DNA of 12,331 nucleotides from positions 1-12,331 of the forward strand of contig JACNJI010000325.1 of assembly GCA_014382645.1 (NCBI GenBank). Direction: 5' to 3'. This DNA comes from Verrucomicrobiota bacterium (GTDB lineage: Bacteria > Verrucomicrobiota > Verrucomicrobiia > Opitutales > Seribacteraceae). The notes under the pieces are model-generated. The model saw only the letters and a program-made list of their open reading frames with translations. It did not search any database and was not told the DNA's origin. Shown here in pieces: positions 7,357 to 12,331 of this stretch (position 1 is the first letter of the stretch; the number at the start of each line of letters is the position of its first letter). A program made the translations under genes and the position numbers.

Positions 7357-8016
7357 CTCCAAACCGGCGGGCGGCGTCCACAGTTCGATGGGCGTTCCGC
7401 CCCAGGCACTTTGGATGAGCCCGACCGGCACACCCAATTCGCGGTGCAATTTTCTTCCAAAGAAATAGGCGACACCGGAAAAGCCGCCCCCCCAACCGCC
7501 TTGGGTTACGGTCGACGGACTGCAGGGCTTCCAGTTGGCGATGATGTCTTTCGGCGACACGTCCGACTTTTGTTTGTTGAGAAGGAACAACCGAATATCG
7601 GCGAAGTCGGCGTTGGCAATTTCGCTCCGCGAGTTGTCGACCATGCCGAGTCCCTGCTCCATGTTGGACTGCCCCGAGCAATGCCAGACTTCGCCGATGA
7701 GAACGTTCTTGAATTCGAGCTTCCCCTTGTCGGCGGACGAGGTGACTGTGAGCACCTGAGACTCAGCGTTTGCCTTCATCGGCTTCAGTACGGCTTTCCA
7801 TTTGCCATCGTCCTCGGCTGTCGCGGTAACCTTTTGACCCCCGAACTCGACGGTGATGGCGGCTCCCTTGTCAGCCCAGCCCCAGACGGGAACGTCACGA
7901 TCACGCTGGAGCACCATGTTGTCGCTGAACATTCGTGATGTTTGCAGCTCCGCCATAGCCGTGGAGGCGGTTATAATCAGGGCCAGAAGGGTTATCGAGA
8001 GGTGGCGTAGTTTCAT
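5230..8016 (-). CDS. Secreted sialate-O-acetylesterase-type esterase 1 with FN3-like and malectin-like domains
   Basis: 928 residues, longer than the usual SASA esterase of roughly 500-650. ATG at 8016 has an AGGA Shine-Dalgarno seven bases upstream. Residues 1-22 are a signal peptide (MKLRHLSITLLALIITASTAMA). About 25-105 is the beta-rich N-terminal accessory domain. About 105-360 is the SASA (PF03629) SGNH-type catalytic region: nucleophile Ser117 in CSGQSNMEQG, SAWGGTPIELW near 203-213, WYQGEAN at 253-259, and the Asp335/His337 pair in GDIHPKNKQDVGQRLALWAL. An accessory beta domain follows to about 445, then Ig/FN3-like modules at about 475-570, 570-665 and 675-767, and a malectin-like domain at about 768-926 (LKRINCGGPELVLEDG, YTFKLDPGRYEVLLLFAET, GPAIKGIEI). 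The family removes O-acetyl esters from sialic acid or other acetylated glycans; the real substrate is unknown. The C-terminal modules suggest glycan binding outside the cell or in the periplasm. It is a tandem paralogue of the gene at 8430-11228, and residues 221-928 are identical. Confidence 0.93.
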   Translation of the reverse strand: MKLRHLSITLLALIITASTAMAELQTSRMFSDNMVLQRDRDVPVWGWADKGAAITVEFGGQKVTATAEDDGKWKAVLKPMKANAESQVLTVTSSADKGKLEFKNVLIGEVWHCSGQSNMEQGLGMVDNSRSEIANADFADIRLFLLNKQKSDVSPKDIIANWKPCSPSTVTQGGWGGGFSGVAYFFGRKLHRELGVPVGLIQSAWGGTPIELWTPPAGLESVPALPNVPEKEPFLYNRMIQPLVPYAIRGVIWYQGEANVGDDMIYHEKMKALIAGWRHVWKQDNPFPFYFVQLAPYSGYPRDALPKIWEAQTATLAVPNTGMTVTTDITGNMGDIHPKNKQDVGQRLALWALARTYQRKNLVYSGPLYDSMRVEGDKIRLAFAHTGSGLKSRDGKPLTQFSIAGKTGPYVQATAVIDGMTVVVHSPKIAAPARVLFGWSNTANPNLCNNEGLPAAPFRTDRWRGATGMPKRPTVVFAGKPFTVGNLHYQPRTRDANWQGQLFYRTAGSKKFTGVPVRTNADSQLEATIPGEALKKPLEYFVEFREPGQVPISEPHGGADAPLTLLPDIEAPSVVTGLKAAEVNDFRVALDWQPASDDRQVIGYRVYRGAQSGFETTDDNALGSESSPLLAYVDEAPPVGKSVWYAVRAIDSVARTGPPVYLKADVPANRPPENHLKLKAVAAGKSAFLRWSGAFDPDVVAFEILRSEGNEGGNEGELEVLAEIKDVTATHFLDTNVETETDYRYAIRLRDRSNLRSPAGAPQSVRPGLVLKRINCGGPELVLEDGVPWEADQGKGHANLKSSATRVWTVPGAVKKTGPYQNVYQTERWAQRQVRYTFKLDPGRYEVLLLFAETNRGFFAKGKRTFDIVLGDEVVAVKADVFAASGPMTGWEFRKTVDVAGGELKVGVVGNPTGPAIKGIEIRGLRAK

Positions 8017-8100
8017 TCTAAGTTCCTTTTCCTATTGTCAGCCGAGCCTTACCGCAACACTCGAATCTTCCCAGGATCTCGTAGTGCACGTTCACTCCCT
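8017..8100. other. Unique spacer between the tandem esterase units
   Basis: This is the 5' flank of esterase 1 that has no clear counterpart at the other copy. It carries the esterase 1 ribosome-binding site (AAAGGAACTTAGA before ATG 8016). I see no convincing terminator hairpin or promoter, so esterase 1 may be read through from esterase 2. Confidence 0.5.
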
Positions 8101-8352
8101 CTACTCCTTCGGGCTCCAGCACTGGATTGCGTGGACCGTGTGCGGGGTTGCTTGATGGTGCAGGATGAGGCCGTTGGAATAGCGCAGGATGCGCCTCGAT
8201 GCATACCACGGAACGCTCGCCCAAAGCACGCTGCCGGGAGCTTCGGTGGTCCTGCCGGTTTGCAGGTCGAGGAAATAGGAAGGGGCCTGCTCCGTCGCAT
8301 GGTGGGGGGGCGCATCTGAACAAAGAGCCGGTTCCCCCACCACGGCGTTCAC
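8101..8352 (-). CDS. Unrecognised short ORF downstream of esterase 2, 83 aa (duplicated unit, copy 2)
   Basis: Counterpart of the 84-aa frame at 4898-5152: GTG start at 8352, TAG at 8101-8103, 77 bases after the esterase 2 stop. The first 64 residues are identical to copy 1. The tail reads LHHQATPHTVHAIQCWSPKE against LLHQGTPHMTEHAIQCWSPQE residues in copy 1, one residue shorter by an in-frame 3-base change. No family, signal peptide or membrane segment was recognised. It lies between the two esterases and would be co-transcribed if the pair is an operon. It may be a small gene or a duplicated non-coding 3' flank that happens to stay open. Confidence 0.3.
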   Translation of the reverse strand: MNAVVGEPALCSDAPPHHATEQAPSYFLDLQTGRTTEAPGSVLWASVPWYASRRILRYSNGLILHHQATPHTVHAIQCWSPKE

Positions 8353-10556
8353 TTGTTACTGGTTCGTCGGGGAATCGATGGGGAGTTCGCTGCCGAGGTT
8401 CGTTGGGACGCGCTCGACGATCCGTGCCGTCACTTTGCTCGGAGGCCGCGGATTTCGATTCCTTTGATGGCAGGGCCAGTGGGGTTGCCGACGACGCCGA
8501 CCTTCAGTTCGCCGCCCGCGACGTCGACGGTCTTGCGGAACTCCCAGCCGGTCATTGGCCCGCTGGCCGCGAAAACATCGGCCTTCACCGCCACGACCTC
8601 GTCGCCGAGCACAATGTCAAATGTCCGTTTTCCCTTGGCGAAGAAGCCGCGATTGGTTTCCGCGAACAGCAGCAGCACCTCATAACGGCCCGGATCGAGC
8701 TTGAAGGTGTAGCGCACTTGGCGCTGCGCCCAACGTTCTGTTTGGTAGACGTTCTGATAGGGGCCGGTCTTCTTGACGGCCCCCGGCACGGTCCAGACAC
8801 GCGTGGCGCTGCTCTTCAAATTCGCATGTCCTTTGCCTTGGTCGGCCTCCCACGGCACGCCGTCCTCCAAGACCAGTTCCGGCCCGCCGCAGTTGATCCG
8901 CTTGAGAACCAACCCGGGACGCACACTTTGCGGCGCCCCGGCCGGGCTACGCAAATTGCTACGATCGCGGAGCCGAATGGCGTAGCGGTAATCGGTTTCG
9001 GTCTCGACGTTGGTGTCGAGAAAATGCGTTGCCGTGACGTCCTTGATTTCGGCGAGCACCTCGAGCTCGCCCTCGTTCCCGCCCTCGTTTCCCTCGCTGC
9101 GCAGAATCTCAAAGGCCACCACATCGGGATCGAACGCTCCCGACCAGCGGAGGAAAGCCGACTTGCCGGCGGCCACGGCTTTGAGTTTTAGATGATTCTC
9201 GGGTGGACGATTCGCAGGTACGTCCGCCTTGAGATAGACGGGCGGCCCGGTTCTGGCGACGGAATCGATCGCTCTCACGGCGTACCAAACGGACTTGCCC
9301 ACAGGCGGGGCTTCATCGACATAGGCGAGCAACGGCGACGATTCGCTCCCGAGGGCATTGTCATCGGTGGTTTCAAATCCGCTCTGCGCGCCGCGGTAAA
9401 CGCGGTAGCCGATCACCTGGCGATCGTCGCTTGCCGGCTGCCAATCGAGTGCGACGCGGAAGTCGTTGACCTCCGCGGCTTTCAGCCCGGTGACAACACT
9501 CGGCGCCTCGATGTCGGGCAAGAGTGTCAGCGGCGCGTCGGCGCCTCCGTGTGGTTCGGAAATGGGCACCTGGCCCGGCTCGCGGAATTCGACGAAGTAT
9601 TCCAGCGGCTTCTTGAGAGCTTCACCCGGTATCGTCGCTTCGAGTTGACTGTCGGCGTTCGTACGGACCGGGACGCCGGTAAATTTCTTGCTGCCAGCCG
9701 TCCGGTAGAATAATTGGCCCTGCCAGTTTGCGTCGCGAGTTCGTGGTTGATAATGGAGATTTCCCACGGTGAACGGTTTGCCGGCGAACACCACGGTGGG
9801 CCGCTTTGGCATGCCGGTGGCACCGCGCCACCGATCCGTACGAAAGGGGGCCGCCGGCAAACCTTCGTTGTTACACAGGTTCGGGTTGGCCGTATTGGAC
9901 CAGCCAAACAAGACACGGGCCGGCGCCGCAATTTTTGGTGAATGGACCACCACGGTCATGCCGTCGATGACGGCGGTGGCCTGAACGTAGGGACCCGTCT
10001 TCCCGGCGATGGAAAATTGTGTCAGCGGCTTGCCGTCGCGCGATTTCAGCCCGCTGCCGGTGTGGGCGAAAGCGAGACGAATCTTATCGCCCTCGACTCG
10101 CATCGAATCGTACAGCGGACCGGAATAGACGAGGTTCTTGCGCTGATAGGTTCGCGCCAATGCCCACAGGGCCAATCGTTGCCCGACGTCCTGCTTGTTT
10201 TTCGGGTGAATATCCCCCATGTTGCCCGTGATGTCTGTGGTGACCGTCATGCCCGTGTTGGGAACCGCCAGCGTCGCGGTTTGCGCTTCCCAGATTTTGG
10301 GCAGCGCGTCGCGGGGGTACCCGGAATAGGGTGCGAGTTGGACGAAATAGAACGGAAAGGGGTTGTCTTGCTTCCACACATGGCGCCAACCGGCGATCAG
10401 CGCTTTCATCTTTTCGTGGTAGATCATGTCGTCGCCAACATTCGCCTCGCCCTGGTACCAGATCACGCCTCGGATCGCGTAGGGTACCAGCGGCTGAATC
10501 ATTCTGTTGTACAAAAACGGTTCTTTCTCTGGCACGTTCGGCAGCGCCGGCACTGA
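8160..10556. repeat. Identical block, copy 2 (matches 4960-7356)
   Basis: Second copy of the 2,397-base identical block, direct orientation, offset exactly 3,200 bases. It contains the 3' three-quarters of esterase 2, its stop and most of the 83-aa ORF. Past 10556 the match drops at once to scattered substitutions and small indels, for example a 3-base length change near 10690 compared with copy 1 near 7490. Confidence 0.93.
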
Positions 10557-11228
10557 TTCCAAGCCGGCGGGCGCGGTCCACAGTTCGATGGGCGTTCCGC
10601 CCCAGGCACTTTCGATGAGCCCGATCGGCACGTCCAATTCGCGGTACAATTTTCTTCCAAAGAAATAGGCGACACCGGAAAAACCGCCCCAGCCTTCCTT
10701 GGCTACGACCGACGGAGTGCAGTGCTTCCAGTTGGCGATGATGTCTTTCTGCGACACCTCCTTCGTTTGTTTGTTGAGAAGGAACAACCGAATATCGGCG
10801 AAGTTGGCGTTGGCAATTTCGCTCCGCGAGTTGTTGACCATGAGGAGTCCCTGCTCCATGTTGGACTGCCCCGAGCAAAGCCAGACTTCACCGATGAGAA
10901 CATTTTCCATCGTGATCGTATTCGTGCCCTGGACGACCAGCGATTGACCCTTCTGCTTCGGCTTGGCCTGCAGCGGCTCGAGAGTCACGCGCCAACGGCC
11001 ATCCTTGTCCGCGGTGGTGGTATGCGTTTGCCCGGCGAACGACACGCTGACTTTCTCGTTGGCCGCGGCCCAACCCCAAATCGGAACCGGCTGATCGCGT
11101 TGCAGTACCATGTTGCTGCCGATCACCGCGGGCAATCGGACGTCGGCCCGTACCAGGTGGGCACCCTGGCCAGCCAGGAGCATCAAGACGCAAACGGAAA
11201 GGGCAAACAGCTTCGAACCCGTTCGCAT
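8430..11228 (-). CDS. Secreted sialate-O-acetylesterase-type esterase 2 with FN3-like and malectin-like domains
   Basis: 932 residues from ATG 11228. This start gives a clean signal peptide (MRTGSKLFALSVCVLMLLAG, then QGAHLVRA before DVRLP) and a length matching the 928-residue paralogue. An in-frame GTG at 11294 would add 22 residues; it has a better GAGG Shine-Dalgarno, but its extension is not signal-like and it lies upstream of a possible -10 box, so it is second choice. The N-terminal beta domain spans about 30-110. The SASA core has Ser122 in CSGQSNMEQG and the Asp339/His341 pair in GDIHPKN. FN3-like and malectin-like modules follow as in esterase 1. Residues 225-932 are identical to residues 221-928 of the paralogue; before that the proteins differ increasingly, with different signal peptides and many changes in the N-terminal domain and around the active-site entrance. 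Likely extracytoplasmic removal of O-acetyl groups from a glycan; substrate unknown. Confidence 0.92.
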   Translation of the reverse strand: MRTGSKLFALSVCVLMLLAGQGAHLVRADVRLPAVIGSNMVLQRDQPVPIWGWAAANEKVSVSFAGQTHTTTADKDGRWRVTLEPLQAKPKQKGQSLVVQGTNTITMENVLIGEVWLCSGQSNMEQGLLMVNNSRSEIANANFADIRLFLLNKQTKEVSQKDIIANWKHCTPSVVAKEGWGGFSGVAYFFGRKLYRELDVPIGLIESAWGGTPIELWTAPAGLESVPALPNVPEKEPFLYNRMIQPLVPYAIRGVIWYQGEANVGDDMIYHEKMKALIAGWRHVWKQDNPFPFYFVQLAPYSGYPRDALPKIWEAQTATLAVPNTGMTVTTDITGNMGDIHPKNKQDVGQRLALWALARTYQRKNLVYSGPLYDSMRVEGDKIRLAFAHTGSGLKSRDGKPLTQFSIAGKTGPYVQATAVIDGMTVVVHSPKIAAPARVLFGWSNTANPNLCNNEGLPAAPFRTDRWRGATGMPKRPTVVFAGKPFTVGNLHYQPRTRDANWQGQLFYRTAGSKKFTGVPVRTNADSQLEATIPGEALKKPLEYFVEFREPGQVPISEPHGGADAPLTLLPDIEAPSVVTGLKAAEVNDFRVALDWQPASDDRQVIGYRVYRGAQSGFETTDDNALGSESSPLLAYVDEAPPVGKSVWYAVRAIDSVARTGPPVYLKADVPANRPPENHLKLKAVAAGKSAFLRWSGAFDPDVVAFEILRSEGNEGGNEGELEVLAEIKDVTATHFLDTNVETETDYRYAIRLRDRSNLRSPAGAPQSVRPGLVLKRINCGGPELVLEDGVPWEADQGKGHANLKSSATRVWTVPGAVKKTGPYQNVYQTERWAQRQVRYTFKLDPGRYEVLLLFAETNRGFFAKGKRTFDIVLGDEVVAVKADVFAASGPMTGWEFRKTVDVAGGELKVGVVGNPTGPAIKGIEIRGLRAK

Positions 11229-11274
11229 GACGCCACCGTTCGTTGGGTAGGGGAATTTAACTGATTGGAATTTG

Positions 11275-11305
11275 CTTATATCTGAATCACTCACATCAAC
11301 CTCAA
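11275..11305 (-). promoter_or_regulatory. Candidate promoter for esterase 2
   Basis: On the minus strand TTGAGG (11305-11300) and TATAAG (11280-11275) are separated by 19 bases, a little long for a sigma-70 type promoter. The -10 matches five of six consensus bases. It lies about 45-75 bases before ATG 11228, in AT-rich sequence between the palindromic element and the gene. If real, transcription would begin after GTG 11294, supporting the ATG start. Confidence 0.25.
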
Positions 11306-11330
11306 TTAACCATTAAACGAACTTTAGGTG

Positions 11331-11351
11331 TTAACGCGCATTATTCATGAA
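11331..11351 (+). repeat. Left terminal inverted repeat of the palindromic element
   Basis: 21 bp, a perfect reverse complement of 11494-11514. It starts with TTAA and contains TTCATGAA at its inner edge, itself a palindrome. Confidence 0.95.
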
Positions 11352-11498
11352 CAACCTGTTGCAAACGCGAATCGCATCGCCATTCTGGTCCGAAACGCAG
11401 AAACGCCAGATTGCGGTATGTCGATACAGCTTCACCGGCGTTTCACCGCTTCGACCCACACTGACGGCACGCTTCGCGTTTTCACGACGATTCTTCAT
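11331..11498 (-). CDS. 55-codon ORF spanning the palindromic element
   Basis: ATG at 11498 lies in one terminal repeat and the TAA at 11331-11333 in the other, so the frame fills the element. The product would be basic (starting MKNRRENAKRAVSVGRSGET, ending RLFMNNAR) and shows no known domain. Because each terminal repeat supplies a start (ATGAA) and a stop (GTTAA), any interior whose length is a multiple of three and lacks stops gives such an ORF, so it may be accidental. Low confidence that it is expressed. Confidence 0.2.
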   Translation of the reverse strand: MKNRRENAKRAVSVGRSGETPVKLYRHTAIWRFCVSDQNGDAIRVCNRLFMNNAR

Positions 11499-11514
11499 GA
11501 ATAATGCGCGTTAA
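11494..11514 (-). repeat. Right terminal inverted repeat of the palindromic element
   Basis: 21 bp, a perfect reverse complement of 11331-11351. Its outer end, TTAA, lies 7 bp from the TolC stop codon. Confidence 0.95.
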
Positions 11515-11521
11515 GTGCAAG

Positions 11522-12331
11522 TCAGAGGGAGTTCCCGATGGCGCGTTTCATCTGTACGGCGGCAAGCGCCATGTCGTGTCGTGCGGTCGATGCTTCGAGC
11601 TGCGCGCGCGTCAGTTGGAGTCGCGACTCAAGCACTTCCAGTTGCGTGCCTTTGCCGGCTTTATATCGATCTTGCGCAAGCTGAAGCGCCTCGCGAGCCT
11701 GTTCGATGATGTCTGCACTGGTGGCTAGAATGGCCGCAGCTTCCTGTTGATCATAGTAGGCTTTGCGCACTTCGCCTTCGATGGTGAGCTTTAACTCGGC
11801 ATCCTCATGTTGGAGTTGTTTCAGGACCGAACGAGCTTGCTGCATCTTGCCGCGGCGACTTCCTCCGTCAAACAGATCCCAGCTCAAGCGGACGCCCGCG
11901 CTCCAACCTTCGAGTGATGTACCGCTGCCGAACATATCGCTTTCGGCGCCGTAATCAGCAAAGAGATTAACTTCGGGTGTTTGTCCTGCTGTTTCCACAT
12001 GAAGTCTGCGTTCTGCTGTCTCAAGATCGTGTTGTATCTTCTCTCGCTCCGGTCGGTTTTTGATGGCGGTTGTCATGGCGTTGTTCAGAAGCATATTCAT
12101 GGGCTTGAATTCCGGCAGTGCATCAAGTTGCACGTTCTTTGCATTGCTTTCGGGCGGGTAGGGCAGACCGATTAATTCTTGAAGTCTGTCGATGCTTCTG
12201 CGTCTGTCGTTTTGGGCTCTGATGAGGGTTGGGTGTGCATTGGCAAGCGCTACCCGGGCTTGAGTCACGTCGTATTTTTCGCCAACGCCGGCGTTGAACA
12301 GGTTCTCTGCAACTTGGAGTTGTTCTTTAAA
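11522..12331 (-). CDS. TolC-family outer-membrane efflux protein (OEP), C-terminal part
   Basis: The frame is open from the window edge (12331) to TGA at 11522-11524, giving the last 269 residues; the start lies outside the window, and the GTG at 12268 is internal. The sequence shows the OEP (PF02321) pattern: the end of the first repeat (NLFNAGVGEKYDVTQARVAL, then AQNDRRRSIDRLQELIGLP), a long helical second repeat, the strand motif VRLSWDLFDGGSRRGKMQQA, and a terminal helix typical of the family (ALQLAQDRYKAGKGTQLEVL). Such proteins form trimeric channels across the outer membrane and partner with RND/MFP or ABC exporters. It implies a diderm cell. Its partner genes are probably upstream, beyond the right edge. 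It is convergent with nothing here and is separated from the esterases by the palindromic element. Confidence 0.93.
   Translation of the reverse strand, partial: FKEQLQVAENLFNAGVGEKYDVTQARVALANAHPTLIRAQNDRRRSIDRLQELIGLPYPPESNAKNVQLDALPEFKPMNMLLNNAMTTAIKNRPEREKIQHDLETAERRLHVETAGQTPEVNLFADYGAESDMFGSGTSLEGWSAGVRLSWDLFDGGSRRGKMQQARSVLKQLQHEDAELKLTIEGEVRKAYYDQQEAAAILATSADIIEQAREALQLAQDRYKAGKGTQLEVLESRLQLTRAQLEASTARHDMALAAVQMKRAIGNSL

Larger units (their letters stand above)
11331..11514. mobile_element. 184-bp MITE-like nested palindromic element
   Basis: Perfect 21-bp terminal inverted repeats (11331-11351, beginning TTAACGCGC, and 11494-11514, ending GCGCGTTAA) enclose 142 bp. Two further inverted pairs are nested inside at nearly symmetric distances: AAACGCGAA (11363-11371) with TTCGCGTTT (11473-11481), and GAAACGCC (11400-11407) with GGCGTTTC (11437-11444). 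All centre near 11422. The trinucleotide GTG directly flanks both ends (11328-11330 and 11515-11517), a possible 3-bp target duplication; alternatively the terminal TTAA is the target site. There is no transposase, so this would be a non-autonomous element or a large structured DNA/RNA hairpin. It sits 7 bp downstream of the TolC stop, where it could also act in termination. Confidence 0.7.

Noticed and set aside
4960..10556. Duplicated segment as a composite transposon or IS pair
   Set aside because: No transposase, terminal inverted repeats or target duplications at the block edges; homology fades gradually into paralogous coding sequence instead.
11504..11728. Plus-strand frames within the TolC gene and palindromic element
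   Set aside because: Antisense to a clear TolC-family coding frame and without protein-like features.

Overview
The window looks like a chromosomal stretch of a PVC-group bacterium (Planctomycetes/Verrucomicrobia/Lentisphaerae). This rests on gene families: a DUF1549/DUF1553 'planctomycete cytochrome c' protein, a Rhodopirellula/Verrucomicrobium-type ECF sigma factor followed by a FecR/LamG membrane protein, and very large secreted sialate-O-acetylesterase-type esterases. I could not test the taxonomy. All credible genes lie on the minus strand, so transcription runs from high to low coordinates.

Layout in transcription order. (1) 12331-11522: C-terminal 269 codons of a TolC-family outer-membrane efflux protein, cut by the window edge. 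(2) 11514-11331: a 184-bp, non-coding or nearly non-coding, nested palindromic element with perfect 21-bp terminal inverted repeats, starting 7 bp after the TolC stop. (3) 11228-8430 and 8016-5230: two tandem secreted esterase genes (SASA catalytic domain, Ig/FN3-like domains, C-terminal malectin-like domain). Each is followed by a near-identical short ORF. The two units share a perfectly identical block of about 2.4 kb (4960-7356 = 8160-10556), while the 5' quarter of each gene has diverged. (4) 4882-4724: a small ORF with an apparent signal peptide, possibly a frameshifted remnant. (5) 4702 to beyond 1: a tightly overlapped three-gene operon of ECF sigma factor (stop/start ATGA), FecR-LamG membrane protein (stop/start TGATG) and a DUF1549/discoidin/DUF1553 protein, cut by the left edge.

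How the genes may work together (inference): the esterases would remove O-acetyl groups from a complex glycan, using C-terminal modules to bind sugar. The sigma/FecR-LamG pair resembles a cell-surface sensing module that would control the co-transcribed DUF1549/DUF1553 protein and perhaps neighbouring glycan-degradation genes. The TolC gene seems unrelated and is separated from the esterases by the palindromic element.

The most unusual features are the sharply bounded identity between otherwise diverged tandem esterases, which suggests recent gene conversion, and the symmetric palindromic element. I found no tRNA, rRNA, CRISPR array, full transposase or phage gene.
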